DNA of 64,000 bases from Hermatobates lingyangjiaoensis (Eukaryota; Arthropoda; Insecta; Hemiptera; Hermatobatidae): NCBI GenBank assembly GCA_026182355.1, contig JAPFBL010000119.1, positions 454,501 through 518,500 of the forward strand. Direction: 5' to 3'. The notes under the pieces are model-generated. The model was not told the DNA's origin, did no database searches, and saw nothing but the letters and a program-made list of their open reading frames with translations. The translations under genes were made by a program, and so were the position numbers. Positions 13,511 to 25,946 of the stretch are shown one piece after another; position 1 is the stretch's first letter; every line of letters begins with the position of its first letter.

Positions 13511-13707
13511 CAATGTCAAAACCACAATAAATGAATGAGAAAAAAGACTAAGATCTTTTAATCAACCGTAACAAGCGGCCTTCGTCAGAGCCAAATCTCG
13601 ACTGATTAAACCCGCTTGTTACGGTTGAAAGATCTCAGTCTTTCTTCTCATCTTTTTATTGTGGTTTGGATTTCGATTGTTATTTCATGTGTTTACTTTG
13701 AAATCTT
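13511..13707. mobile_element. PLE terminal unit, family A, inverted arms
   Basis: The left half (accacaata...gactaagatctttt) is the inverted complement of the right half (gaaagatctcagtctt...ttattgtggttt). On the minus strand 13612-13570 carries CTGACGA with the GGCCG/CGGTT hairpin; the plus-strand half repeats cgcttgttacggttgaaag. The same unit occurs at 42764-42948 and 60102-60205, and is split by the LINE at 54493/59262. A (TA)n tract follows directly. Confidence 0.75.
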
Positions 13708-13708
13708 A

Positions 13709-13860
13709 TCTATATATATATATATATACGTTTCACAGTAAGCTATAGACACACAGTAAAGATACGGACACACTTAAGTGTCTTCGGTTCGGTGTGAAAC
13801 GGTTGTTGTCCTTTGTGGATCTTTTCCTTGTGATAATATATATATATATATATATATATC
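13709..13860. repeat. Two (TA)n tracts flanking a short PLE-like piece
   Basis: (TA)n runs lie at about 13711-13729 and 13837-13858. Between them, 13731-13835 begins acgtttcac and ends ggtgtgaaacgg, short complementary ends of a further likely retroelement terminus. Confidence 0.6.
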
Positions 13861-15400
13861 ACTATTTTATTTTTAATGTATTTTGGTCCAGCGTCAAACA
13901 CGAAAACACCATTAGGCCAATTTAGCCTTGAATATGTCTACAAATATAGACCAAACCTTAACTTAAAGGAGTTTTATTGTTTGACGCTAGAACAAACCTC
14001 GATAACAAAGAACAATAGTGTTGAACATATGTAGTCGAGATAAGAAAACTGATATATTCCTATTGCTATCATGCAAACTCTCACAGAGAGATTCGCGACT
14101 GTTTCCCTGTGTGAATTCTTAGACAGATCCTCCATTCTAACGCCTCGGTGACCTTGACGGCTTCTGAAGTGGCGCACACCATTATTATTGATGCCAGGGT
14201 AACTCCTGGACTCAATCTCAACCAGTTAAGTTTTTATTTATTATTTAGTAATTTATTTATTTTTATTTATCTATATGATTTACCGTTATTATTTTCATAT
14301 CTGTATGATTAATTATTTTATATTACCTTACTTGATCTATTTTATTTTTTATTATATTTATATTTATTATTTTTTAATTTTAGTTACATTATTTTTTACC
14401 TCTATCCTCTACTTTTGTACGGTGCCAGAATATTATGAAAAACAAAAGTGCAAGAGAAAGTAAGTTACGAATAAGAATAAAATGATTAATAATCGAGAGC
14501 GCGTTTTTCTCCAAAAATCGTTAACTGAGATGTCTACTGCAGTGAGGATCTCGCTGAAACTCTGCTACGGTTACTAAAGTTAACTCTCCTCAGCGGACTC
14601 TTTAATAGACGGCCTGATGACAGCCTAAAAGATCGAAATCTAAGAAAACTTTGTACTGTTTTTGTTTAGTAATATTAACTTTAATTCCCAATAATGAACT
14701 CATATCATTTGTACCATAATACACTAAATTTCTATTTTACGAAACCTGACGCACAGTGGTATTAATAACCAACTTCAGAAACAAGGACAAAAAACAAGCA
14801 CATTTTCAAACTGTTTCTTTTTATGTATAATATATGCTTCTGTACGTTTAACAAATAAATTAATTAATCATAATTAATAAATAAATCGTTGTTAATTTAG
14901 AATAAAATATACCAGAATATATAAAGAATAGTTAAACTTTCTCAAAACTTTAGTTTACTCTATTAATTAATATAATGTTTTTTTTTACTTCTGAGTGAAT
15001 AATTGTTTGGAAATAGAATCCGAAGTAAGCTACAGCAGGTGTAAATTGTGAGGTTTTAAATAAGGATTATTTAAAAGGAAGCAGTTATGTAAATGGATGA
15101 ATAGAAGTTTCAAGTTAGATGACCTCGGAGAAGGGATCATTACAATGCCCATTCAATTCAACTGGGTTCTTGGTCTATTAGTTACGGCACACTCCAAGTT
15201 CTTTTAATTGAAATAAAGCTAGTTGTGGCCTGTAATTTATTTCATTGTAGTCTTTCAGTAATCGATGACTTGAAGATGCCTTTGAAACTTGTCAACTCTT
15301 CAGACAGTTTGCATAAATCGAAGCCCTTTCAAACGATACCTGGAAATAATTAATCTTTATTTCTTTCGTGACACAATTATCCTTTATACAATTCTATCAA
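13861..15400. other. Non-coding DNA with a small inverted repeat
   Basis: An 11-bp inverted pair (gcgtcaaac at 13891, gtttgacgc at 13979) spans 100 bp. A patch at 14480-14645 ends in cctgatgacagcct...gatcgaaatc, a decayed match to the PLE terminal module. No coding feature was recognised; the minus frame at 13974-14177 has no domain. Confidence 0.45.
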
Positions 15401-15430
15401 TTTAATAATAATAATAATAATAATAATAAA
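15401..15430. repeat. (AAT)n microsatellite
   Basis: About nine uninterrupted AAT units followed by A-rich sequence. Confidence 0.9.
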
Positions 15431-15635
15431 AATAAATTATAAATTAAATAGACTTGTGAATAATTAAATTAAAATAAAATTTCGTAGATATTTGAAGACA
15501 TTGGAAAGGGAAATGTAAGAAAAACATTGAAATACTAAAAGAAAGTTTTAAAATGAAAGACTGAAGATACGGAAATGTGACTGTATTAAATGTGCCGGTT
15601 TCCACTAGACTATCTAAGTTTAGCATAGGCAGTTA

Positions 15636-15772
15636 TCTTCATGATGACGACGGTGTCAAAATATCGAAGTGAGCTTTGTAATGACTTTCACTTGTACGTT
15701 TCTATGTGTTAATATATATATATGTATAAACTATATTTCGATGTCCTCATCATCATGAAGATAATGAGGACA

Positions 15773-15809
<37 letters not shown>
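15636..15809. mobile_element. Inverted pair of PLE ends separated and flanked by (TA)n
   Basis: 15643-15666 (plus) reads atgatga, c, GAC-GGT-GTC, aaaatatcg. 15728-15770 read on the minus strand gives atgatga, t, gagga...catc, gaaatat. The two ends face each other across a (TA)n run at 15714-15723. A second (TA)n tract lies at 15779-15809. Both are decayed versions of the PLE terminal module. Confidence 0.6.
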
Positions 15810-15812
<3 letters not shown>

Positions 15813-16409
15813 AGTTCCGCCTCTATGGAGGGACTTAGTTCTGAAGAAGCCGCTCTACTTGTCCCTAAAAACCCTCGCTGTCCTGTGTTTTACCTCCTGT
15901 CTAAAATCCTAGACACTATGAAATTCTCTAGACACTTTCATTGATGCTTTCCAAACTTCCTGCCCTTCGCTTAATTTTACCCACTCAATTTCATATTGTT
16001 CCTTGAACTTTTTAGATGTCAATGTTTCGACCAACGACCAACGACCAACGAGATTTTCCGTGCATTGATGCACGTTGGGGTCAGGCAGTTCCAAGCCAGA
16101 GGCTTTCACCTGCTTTTTCTGTTTGTTCTACTTTAATTGTTTAGGTCTGTCGGGTAGGTCGGTATGTTAGTTTTTGTCCTGTCTATGGTGAGTATGTTTT
16201 GTGGTTGTATGGTCTTTGAGTCTAAAGTCGTCAGTTATCGTTAATTTGGTGATCTGATTAGTCGGAGGGGGATTGGTTTCAGGGAATTTGAGGTAAAAGT
16301 GTTCTTACTAGCAGGTTAGGGTTTAAGAGAAGTTTTCTGTCTTCATTGATAGTCAGACGCCTAATGTAAGTTTCTATTGATTCCATCTTTAGATCACGCT
16401 GAATATCGA
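15810..16409. other. Unidentified sequence, less AT-rich
   Basis: A minus-strand frame of 66 aa (15909-16109) contains KKFKEQYEIEWVKLSEGQ, with no family I recognise. At 16028-16050 the 7-bp unit cgaccaa is repeated three times. The region lies between PLE ends and a PLE body, so it may be the 5' part of the PLE that follows, but no RT palm motif was found. Confidence 0.35.
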
Positions 16410-16531
16410 CATTTCTCGCATAAAAAGAAGCATTGGCTACAAGGCGAGCACACTTGTTCTGGACAATCTGGAGTCAATGTATCGATTAACGACCAAAACT
16501 TTTAATACCTCTGTTCACACTAAACCCACCA

Positions 16532-16726
16532 ATGCTCAGTAATACCTCCATGTCAAAAGTTACCATCCCCTCATGTAAAAAAATCTCTACCTTGCTCCTC
16601 TCTATCCGCATTAACCGCATTTGCAATAGTCTCCAACAACGACAGCTCCAGGTTGACAAACTTAGAAAGAAGTTCATTGAACGGGGCATTGAAACTATTC
16701 TTCTAGGTTTGTCGACAAAAGCCTGA
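16532..16726 (+). pseudogene. PLE reverse transcriptase thumb remnant
   Basis: The frame contains IRINRICNSL followed by LRKKFIERG, matching the conserved end of PLE RT (N-R-I-C, then an amphipathic stretch leading to ..GYP). Beyond 16726 the frame is broken. The downstream linker continues in another frame with PGVYKLRTAIKETFPLFSSS. A homologous linker (FYRLGKETLPNLSSSSSTSS) occurs at 31090-31170, supporting common ancestry. In an active PLE this segment would sit between the RT fingers/palm and the endonuclease. Here it is a fragment and has no expected activity. Confidence 0.7.
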
Positions 16727-16999
16727 TATCTTCCACAACCAACTACTAACCCCAGCCTAAAATACCACCTTCATCTCCTCTCCTCATCACTACATTCTTT
16801 CCAGGAGTTTACAAACTCAGGACTGCCATAAAAGAAACTTTTCCTCTGTTCTCTTCCTCATCCTCAACTTCGTCCATCTTTCAACATATCTCTTCGTCTC
16901 GGCCTTCATATCGTCTCTCCTTCAAATAGCCTCGTAATTTAGGTAACCTGTTCTCTCATAGAACTGACAACATCCCCAGGAGCCCACAGGTGATCGCGG

Positions 17000-17356
17000 A
17001 GGCACGCAACGGTGCGGCCGACCCCGCTGCCTCACTTGCCCCATCATCAATCCTGAACCTTTCTTCTCTGTTCAGAACTGCGTCTACCTCTTGGAATGTG
17101 TCCAGTGGGTGCATTCTATGTCGGTCTTTCTTCCAACATGCTTAGCATCCGCATGACTGGACACAGAGATTCCGTCACGCGACGCAGTAACCTGCCTGTT
17201 GCTATACACGCAAATAATCATGGCCTTACTTTTAATGACTGTTTTAGAGTCCAAATACTAAAGGTAATAGGCACTGATGAAAAAAGGTTAATTTTGAGAG
17301 CCTCACATTTGGTTACTCAATGCCCACTCCTCACCTGGCCTCAACCTCAAAGTTAA
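17000..17356 (+). pseudogene. PLE GIY-YIG endonuclease remnant
   Basis: The frame at about 17000-17095 encodes a Cys-rich linker (CGRPRCLTCP) and then NCVYLLECVQ, the GIY half. A frameshift near 17096 separates it from the second half (17096-17356), which reads AFYVGLSSNMLSIRMTGHRDS and LPVAIHANNHGLTFNDCFRVQ. These correspond to the YIG strand, the helix with catalytic Arg (SIRM) and the C-terminal part. In PLEs this domain nicks target DNA for RT priming. The frameshift and loss of the palm domain make it non-functional. Confidence 0.85.
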
Positions 17357-17722
17357 TTTTTTTTTAATACATTTATATTACTTTTTTATTCATTTATATT
17401 TTTTTCTCTCTTTCTCCTCTTCTTCTTCTTCTTCTCTCTTTCTGTCCTCTTTTTCAACCTTATTGTCTCTCATACAGTAAGCGGGTTCGATTACGACGGA
17501 TCAGCTTGCAGCGCTTCGAGCGACTTGGATTTGAGACTACCGCCTGGAACCCTTAGTTGCATTCCACTGGTACACGTGAACGGACGTACCTCTTCTTCTT
17601 CCCTTCTACTCTCATCCTGACGACAAACTTCAGTTCAAAATATCGATCCAGCAAATTTTCTCGTTTCTTTTATGTGTTGTCTTTTTCATTTATATATATA
17701 TGTATATCATTATATATATATA

Positions 17723-20165
17723 GTTGAATAAACCTAAAAACCATCATAGGATTATCAATTTAATTTTTGCCTTCCATCTCTTAACATGCTTTTCTTCTTC
17801 GCATCTCCTAATTCATGAGATCCTTACTGTTATGTTCGTGGCGACATGTTTGATTTCATCACGAATTATCTTCAGGCATACTAATGATTTTCAACTTATT
17901 TCCACACTTTTAAATATTTGAAGTTTTTAGGAAAAAAATAAACTTCTTAGTTACATTACAAACAAAATAATCAGAATTAAAGAAAAATGAAATTTTTTTT
18001 CCATTCTTAGTCAAAAGCGGTTCTGTTGCTGAGAACTAGCAAGACAACATAAGGGCTCCTTCACTGTTGTACTTGTGATAGTATAAGACTGACTTACATT
18101 TATCAAAACTGCCTCCGTTTTTTGGCAGTCGATGCCTTTTCACTCGAATCTCGCGCTCACCTTTTAGTTGGTAAATGTATCAGTAATGATAATTGATGAT
18201 GTATGAACTAAATAGTATTTACATTTTGTTACATACTTCTGTGTACTATTTTTTATATTTAATTAACATTTTTTGATTATTTGCTTTTGAGATTTGAATT
18301 TTGTGTTTAATTTCCGCCATTCGCAATTTTTATATGGTAATCTTGCACTTTTTTGTCCAATTTTGTTAGAACTTTTTTCCTACATTCTTGTTATTAGGTT
18401 AAACTAATTATTTTTATCAAAATTTTTTGTTACATTTGCATTAACATTATCGAATTTGAAAATATTGGAAAAATTGTTTCACTTAAATTGGCAATAGCAT
18501 TTTAACAAATATGTGTTTTCATTGGAACATGTTTGGCATGGTTAAAAAAAAATTACGATCAGGAAGTTTCGCCAACACTGGAATAAGGCGTTCGTCCAAC
18601 AATTAGCGGTTAGCCTATTTTATTTGGGGGCCCAGGAGAATCATTGGGTATTATTACCAGTGCCACATTCAGCAAATTGATCACTTGTTGACATAATTAC
18701 CTTGAAAAAAATATTCTTCGGCTTACCTTGAACTTTTTTTTTATTTTATTTTAGCCAAAACTTCTTCGGCGTGTGTAATTTGGTATACCTTGCTGTAACA
18801 ACAGAGTGGATCTGAAGTACATTTCAGATCAGCATTTTTAAATGCTCAAAATAATTCATTTAAAAAACATTATTTAATGAAGTCATTAATAATATTTCTT
18901 TAATTATTGGGATCAATTATTCAATCAAGTTTCAATGTTTTTATGCAATTGGAATACTAAAGATGTGCTTAAACAATTTTTTGTTTCCTTAACCTTATTG
19001 TTTTTCTTCAGGACTAGTAAATAATAATAATAATAATAATATTTTTTTATATTAATAATTCATTATATTATTACTATTAAAATAATTAATATTATTTTTT
19101 CCTGTGTTCTGCAGTTATTTTGTTGACCTGATGTAGAATCCTACATGCTCGCAACCCTTTGTTTTTATGATCAATTTTTAAACTTTTTTTTTAAATTGCG
19201 CCTTGCCTTATACTTTTAATATTTTTTTTGACTGTAATGTTATAATAGATCAGGTTGTGATTGGTCTCAATTGTCTATTCTGTTTACACGCTTTACAGCT
19301 TCTGTATCGTTAAACAATAAAAAAAACAACTTCGTAAAACGTACAACAATCAATAATTATTAAATAATGAAATAACATGTAGTTTATGTGAAAATATGTG
19401 TATTAGATTTTAAATGTATTGTTTTTTTTCTTTTTTATAAGAGAGTTTACAAATATTTTTTATACATATTCACGAAAGTTAAATGGATCTTGGAAAATGC
19501 TATACTGATCGTAAGTGTCCCTCAAATAAGAGACATCTGTTAGAAATACCAAACGCATTTTGGCAAGTTAAACTAGCATTCATTGATATTCCTCCTTAGC
19601 AATGATACGAACCAATGTGAAATTGAAAGATTAATAAGGGGTATAAGGCATATAGTGGTGTGTAAGTCTCAAAAGAGGTTGAGGGATGAGAAGGAAACGG
19701 AAGGAGTTGTATTTGGATATGGAAGAGAGATTTCTTTAATCTCGGTTACCTGACTCAGCGGCTGTCATTTAATAGGGGCTGACTGTTTCATCTCTGACAG
19801 GCGAGCTGACAGCCTCCAATGAACCACAGTCCAGTCAACGCAACCACTTAGCCGAAGAATATCTCAACTGAAACCCCTCTGCTTATAATACCTTCAACCA
19901 ATCATTATCTCAATTATGCCTCTGGTCTACAGTGGAACGAGAAATATTTTCCTGACTTTCAAAATAGTGATTACTTATAACGAACTAATTTCTGTTTCAA
20001 GACTTAATGATTATTCAAAGCCTAACCATTTATATCCAGTATTATTTGTAATAAAGAAACATTTTTTTTATGAGGCATAAAATTATAAAAATATGGAATA
20101 TGAATATATTTCATTGTTTATTTCCCAACGGCTATAAGGTCTTTCACATATTACTGCTATTCTAG
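17723..20165. other. AT-rich non-coding DNA
   Basis: No gene was recognised. A short (AAT)n run lies at 19021-19040. Slightly GC-richer patches at 18540-18680 and 19640-19860 (cagcggctgtcatt and acaggcgagctgacagcc) show no family I can name. Confidence 0.6.
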
Positions 20166-20466
20166 GGACAAAAATTGTAGCTCATTTATTATTAGCATCC
20201 ATTTTTAGTAATGCGCGAGCCACATTACCTGTTGATTCTATAGTGGTAGTCCTAAATTTTGCCGAACTCAAAGTATTTAGGGTAGAGATCTTTAAGGGGT
20301 ACCCGAGATCGTACAGGCTCAGGACCGACCGCTTAACGTCCTCTCTCTGGAATGACGTGTCAGATTTATTCCACTCATCGTCAATAAATGGATGTTCAGC
20401 ACATGGGTGTGAAACCAGGATCTACCAGTCCAGAGTCCAAGAGGTTTTCACTGTGCTAGCCTGCAC
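20166..20466 (-). mobile_element. tRNA-derived SINE, diverged, tail type 3
   Basis: The minus-strand head has A box gctagcacagtga and a decayed B box (ggtttcacacc). The central domain (cggtcctgagcctgtacgatctcgg-like and ttgagttcggcaaaattta) is clear. After tagaatc the 3' tail continues as a segment whose complement (tagctcattt-ttatt-gcac/tcc) is also found next to SINEs at 29750, 45505 and 50725, so this is a separate tail class. The 93-aa plus frame over it is a shadow. Confidence 0.75.
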
Positions 20467-22539
20467 GATCTGGAATTTAAATATAGAAACTCAGAAAAAC
20501 CATATTGAATATTTTCAAATATGAATTTTACAATATTAATTAAATGTTATGTAAAAAATTATCTAAAAAAAAAGTGTTAGTTCATTTTGGTATTGATAAC
20601 AAACTGTTTTTAATAGCCTATCTGGAACGTCTTACTCAATTCAATTCATTTTTAACCTTACCCTTATGGTTAACTCAGTCCGAAATATCAATCACAGTAA
20701 GTGTTTTCTTTGGATATTCTTTGTTATTATATGTATAAATACCTATTTAAAATCACGTAAGTCCTTTTCCACTATAAAAATATATAAAATAGAAGGGTCT
20801 AATTTTCTAATTAGGTGAATCTTTTTTAATCAATTCTAAATTCAAAAATTCCATTTAAATGATTTTATTTATAATTCAAAGAAGTACCCTTATTAACATG
20901 TTTTGGCGTAACACTTTTCATGTTACCATAACATAATGTTAAACGTAATGTTGTACGCTGCTAATAAAGTACACTCGTATCGTTGTTTGCTTATCAACGA
21001 GTTCTATTTGGGGAAGTTTCCAGATCGTGTCTACATAAATTTATGCATGTATAAAAAAAAACACTCAAAATATTCTCAAAATATTCTACAAATAGATTGA
21101 TGAAAAAGTTATCCGTTTATTTATATTAATTATTGTTCAGTTTCTAAATAAAATGCCTAATACGAAAACAGCCATCACATAGTTATCAGTCCGTAAAGGA
21201 TCGAGTAGTTCCTAAACTGCTCCAGTGAAGAGGAAAAATACAATGCAAAATATTTGACAATAATTTCAAATATGCTTAGAAACTCTGTCGTACTAATAAT
21301 ACTAATGTAGTGATAATTGTAGTGAAATTTTGAAGACTGTCTGGAGATTTTAGGTTGTCTAAACAGAAACAAAAAAAGAAGTCAAAAAAAATAAATAAGT
21401 GGAAGAGATGTTTTAGAACAGAGTGGGAGTGTATTTCAAGGGCAGTATTCCCCAATGTTACAACCGTTAGTTAGGGTGACCTTTTAAAACTACCTGCCGC
21501 ACAACTCCTGTACCAGATGTTCAACTAATCTAAATAAATCTGAACAACTGTTAATTAAACTTTCAAAGATTATTCTCATTCTATATTTTATAGTATACTT
21601 TTCAATGAATGACTTTTTGTTTTGTTCCTGGTTCATGGGATGATTCTATTGACTTGTATGCCAAAATATAAATTTCAATCTTTATCCTCTAATGCTATCA
21701 AAAAAACAATCAGGTTTGGATTTTTTTTTCTCATTTTGACTACATTTCTTTACAAGAAGTCGTACAAAACAATCTTCATAAATATTCATTGAATGTTTTA
21801 TAAAGGATTACTTGATAGTTACCAGTATTAAAGTCTGTTGTAATTCCAAACTTTTTTATCTCATGTTGAATTTCAATAAGTTAAAAACTACTAAGAAAAA
21901 CAAGTAATTTTGTGTGGTTGAATGACACTTGATCCTGCATTAGTTTCTTTGTTTAATTATCAATAAATACCTTAAAAGAATTGAGTACGATAATTTCTTC
22001 TCGATAAAGACACTGTAAACTAACAAGAGTATTTTTCTAATGTTTGATTTAAATTAGTCAGCCAATATAAAAAACTATTAAAACCTGAAGGTAACGATAG
22101 AAGCATACAATTGTGAAACTTTACGATAAGTATAACTGTATCAGTAGAGAAAGCTCTCTTAGTAACATATAGAGGGTACTCGTATAAAATTCCGATACCG
22201 TATTTATTGATATACGGTCAATATTGATATAAAATATGTTCGGTATATAAATGATTTGATCGATGATAAGTTTTACTGACCTTACCTGTTTTGGATTTAG
22301 TCCATCTTATGGGCTAATTTCTCACTCAGCATTTAATATATTCGATATGAATGCAAACAAGTAAAACGCATAATAACTTTTGTCAAAGCTAAAGTTTTAT
22401 GATATATTTACAAATTTAACTTCTTTATCGTTATTTTCATTCATGAAATATTGAGCAAGTAAAGAAAAATACAGTAGTAAACAGCATTCAGATTAAATTA
22501 ATAATTATTTTTAGAAAATTTGCTATATTTTGTTTCATT
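20467..22539. other. AT-rich non-coding DNA
   Basis: No gene or repeat was recognised. Small open frames (20544-20738 plus; 21175-21372 minus) are hydrophobic or Tyr/Ser-rich with no domain. Confidence 0.6.
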
Positions 22540-23200
22540 TAAACTATACAATGTATAAAATATAAATATGTTCGTATCACATAAAGAATCTGTTCTGTAA
22601 TTTCTTATGGAAATTGTAGGTGAAAGTTGATTAAAGTACCGTTTTTCCTCTCTGATATCATATTTAATGAAACGAAATTTGTGCCAATTTGAATCAATAT
22701 TTATGTCAATTTTACTCATAAAGGGTTTCGTATCACATAAAGGATTTATTTTGTATTTGATTTGAGAAAATTCTTGGTCAATTATGATTGAAGTTCCATT
22801 TTCCTTCACTGATATCAAACTTAATGATGTTAACGTTTTTGTCATTTTGAATTAATTTTATATCAATTTTACTTATGAATGATTAATGTACCACGTAAAG
22901 GAACTGTTCTGTAATTCATTCAAGAAAATTGTAGGTCAATGTTCATTAAATTCCATTCTCCTTCACTGATATCAAATTTAATGATATTAACCATTTTGTC
23001 ATTTTGAATCAATATTTATATCAATTTTAGTTATGAATGTTTAAAGTGCCACGTAAAGAAACTGTTGTGTAATTCATTTAAGGAATTTCATTTAAGTCAA
23101 TGTTGATTAAAGTTCCGTTTTCCCTAGCTGATATTACATTTAATGATATCAAAATTTATGCTAATTTGAATCAATATTTATGTCAATTTTACTCATATTG
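22540..23200. repeat. Diverged ~157-bp satellite, four copies
   Basis: The phrases acataaag-a-tctgttctgtaattt, gatatcaaatttaatga and gaatcaatatttatgtcaattttact recur in order. The anchor acataaag/acgtaaag falls near 22579, 22735, 22892 and 23051, giving a period of 156-159 bp. Copies differ by many substitutions, so the array is old. The 115-aa minus frame (22498-22845) is a translation of two units, which explains its internal repetition (SLCDTN and PLCDTK). Confidence 0.85.
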
Positions 23201-25159
23201 AACTTTCAAATAGACGTGAATATTGATGCGCACACTGAAGACGGGAGTTAATTAGCACATTATACGACAAGATTCATTTAAGTTGATTTATTCGGATATT
23301 ATTTCCTTCAGTTATCCAATGTCACAAATTTTAGTAGAGTAGAAAGTGATTTATTCGGGAGACAAAGTCAACAGTCCCCAACTAGTCGTCGAAACCGGTT
23401 ATTCCTAATTCAAGTTGCTCCAGAGATAAAAGAACTTTTTTTTCCTCGGTCCGTCTCTAATCCTTGTTATAATCCCCAGACTCCCCTTCAACCGCCACAC
23501 ATTCTCGCCTCTTTCTCTTTTATTTATTACCAAAAACATGTATATCTTTCCATTTAAAATGTTCATTATTTTGTAAATTTACACGAAATTCTCAGTGAAA
23601 AAAGAAGCGATGCTAAATTATATCTTTCTTTTAAGGCTCATAATAATCTTATGAAAATTTACCGTATTTTTCATGATATTATTTAATCGAATTTTTAATT
23701 GGAGACTGTATTTAACTACCGAATGTTAATACATAACATTATACAATTAAAGTAGAATATTTTAGCCTTCAAATCCTCGTAAATATTTCAGTTTAATAGT
23801 GCTATGGTTTTTGAAGATTTGAACATATTCAAAGTAGACAAATAATTAGTAATGTCACATAAATTTCGAAAGCAGCAATTTGCTTTAATAATATATAATT
23901 ATTTTTATTAAATCAGTGAATAAAAAAACAGTTTAGTTTCTTTTTGCCAATGAATTGGTAAAACGACTTTAAATTGTAAGACAATATCATCGAAGTTTCC
24001 GTTTCTTTCATCCCTATACTTAACAAATTTATGGTCTTCACTTCACTGTATTACGTTTATATCCGTATTCCCCCAACTAATGGTTGACTTGCCTGAGCAA
24101 AAGGTCGACTGGTTGAGACTTTCTTAAAATATGCTTAACATGATTGCATAGCGATTATATGTGATATTTGTTAGAGTGACGGCCAAGGATATATCTTGAT
24201 CCCTAAATTATTTTCAAGGACAGGAAATCTCCTTTACTAAAAAAAAATCTGATTATTATTGAGGTCATATTCATACGAGTAATGTAAAAGTATATTGAAA
24301 AATAGTCTGCAATCATATTAAAATGTAACAATGAAATATTTTTTTTTTTAAATGCATATAATGGTTGTAAAGATGCTGAAAACGTATCCCAAATATTTTT
24401 TCTATAACACCTTCTATAGAAAGAACTAATATACAAAACAAGTGTCATCTAACTTTCATAGACTCCTATTAGTATAAAAACCTGTATTTTGAAATTAGCA
24501 TTGATAAATATCGTATTTTACTCTATTTTGAAAATTCATTGACAACTTCTTGAATTACTGTAACGCCAGTTCAACTGGCATTCATTATTGTGAGATTTTT
24601 CATCAAAGTTAGATTTTATTATTAATTATAGTTTTATAACTGGTATTAATAATTGCCCTATTTCTTACTATTAGTTATATTTTCTTTATTATCTGACAAA
24701 GTATTACTAGTTGTATATTCGGCTTATTATTATTATTGCCAATTTATTAGTACTTAGCTGATCTTGGGAATTAAGCAGCAAGTTTCCACATAAACAGATA
24801 TATATATAAAAAGGTGGCGCATTTCAAACACATGTTGTACCTTTTCAAGTAAATATGCTTAGTGATGTTCTTTCCTCTTAACAATACTTGTTACCTGAAG
24901 TAGAACACTACATGTACGAAAAGCACATGTTTTAATAATAAAATGTATTTATGTGGTGACTTTCTGTATTATTCCCTTGAATGAGTGAATCCCACGTAGT
25001 AACTGACGACACGAGAAATGATTTAAAATTAGATTGTTAGCATCTCTTCTATAATTCAAACAACATTTTTTTTTTGCCAATCACATCCCCGCTTATTAGT
25101 TTTTCTTATACTTTCTTTAATGATTTTTGTAAGATATTTTATTCAAGTCCATTTAAGTT
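23201..25159. other. AT-rich non-coding DNA
   Basis: No gene was recognised. A patch at 23345-23420 (caacagtcccc and gtcgtcgaaaccggtt) is reminiscent of retroelement ends but lacks the module. The minus frame 24203-24448 has no domain. Confidence 0.55.
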
Positions 25160-25161
25160 GT

Positions 25162-25946
25162 AAGGTAGTAAGTAATACAATAACTTCTTTCAGAATAGAG
25201 ACAATACCCTGAGGAGATAAAAACTGGCCAATGATAAACGTTTGGGTGTGTTTAAGACTTATGCGACTTAATAACATGTTTTAATCGTATAGTGCAGAAC
25301 TAAATGTATAAAACCTGTTTTCAAAGTAGAATAAAGTTCTCACCTTATTTCTGAAACTACAGCTAATCATCATAGAAGAACAGCCGTGGGTGCCTATGGT
25401 AAGCAAATATCTTCAGACGTGTCATAATTCATGCACTGAAGTCAGATTATCTTCTTTATACTTTGGCATCTCATAGACAACCAAATTTTTTTTCCTGTTC
25501 AGTGTTTACTAAAGGAGAAATAGTAACTTCATATAACAAATTAAAACAAATAAATTTCAAGAAGTTTTAATTTGTTATATGAAGTAACTATTTCTTCTTT
25601 AGTAAACACTGAACAGAAGGAAACAATTTTGTTGAGTATGAGATGCCAAAGTATAAAGAAGCTAATCTGACTTCGCTGCTTGAATTATTATAACACGTCT
25701 GATGATATTGGTTTACCATAGGCACCCACGGTTGTTCTTCTATGATAATGAGTTCTAGTTTCAGAAATAAGGTAAGAACTTTATTCTCCTTTGAAAACTG
25801 GTTTCATACATTTAGTTCTGCATTGTACGATTAAAACATGTTATTAAGACTCATAAGTCTTGAACACACCCAAACGTTTATCATTGGCCAGTTTTTATCC
25901 CCTCAGGGTAGTGTCTCTATTCTGAAAGAAGTTATTGTATTACCTT
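25162..25946. repeat. Near-perfect palindrome, two ~385-bp arms with a 16-bp spacer
   Basis: The left arm (25162-25547) and right arm (25564-25946) are inverted copies differing by scattered substitutions and small indels. For example, the outer end aaggta-gtaa-gtaatacaataac on the left corresponds to aaggtaatacaataac on the right. Landmarks include the mirrored pairs gtgggtgcctatggtaa / ttaccataggcacccac and aacgtttgggtgtgttt / aacacacccaaacgtt. No protein-coding frame runs through. It may be a foldback element or an inverted duplication. No clear target-site duplication was found. Confidence 0.95.

Larger units (their letters stand above)
16410..17722 (+). mobile_element. Decayed Penelope-like element (3' half)
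   Basis: This stretch holds, in order, an RT-thumb remnant (16532-16726), a proline/serine-rich linker (about 16790-16960), a Cys-rich motif (about 17010-17045), a GIY-YIG endonuclease remnant (to 17356), a T/C-rich 3' region and a terminal module at 17617-17644 (CTGACGA, c, AAAC-TTCA-GTTC, AAAA). It ends at a (TA)n tract (17690-17722). The domain order RT then GIY-YIG is that of canonical PLEs. Stops and frameshifts show it is inactive, and the RT palm is absent or unrecognisable. Confidence 0.85.

Noticed and set aside
15909..16109. 66-aa minus frame as a host gene
   Set aside because: No domain, no neighbours, and it lies between PLE fragments; kept only as unidentified sequence.
20243..20524. 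93-aa plus-strand gene
   Set aside because: It is a translation of the antisense strand of a SINE.
22498..22845. 115-aa minus-strand gene
   Set aside because: It is a translation of two satellite units; other units have stops.
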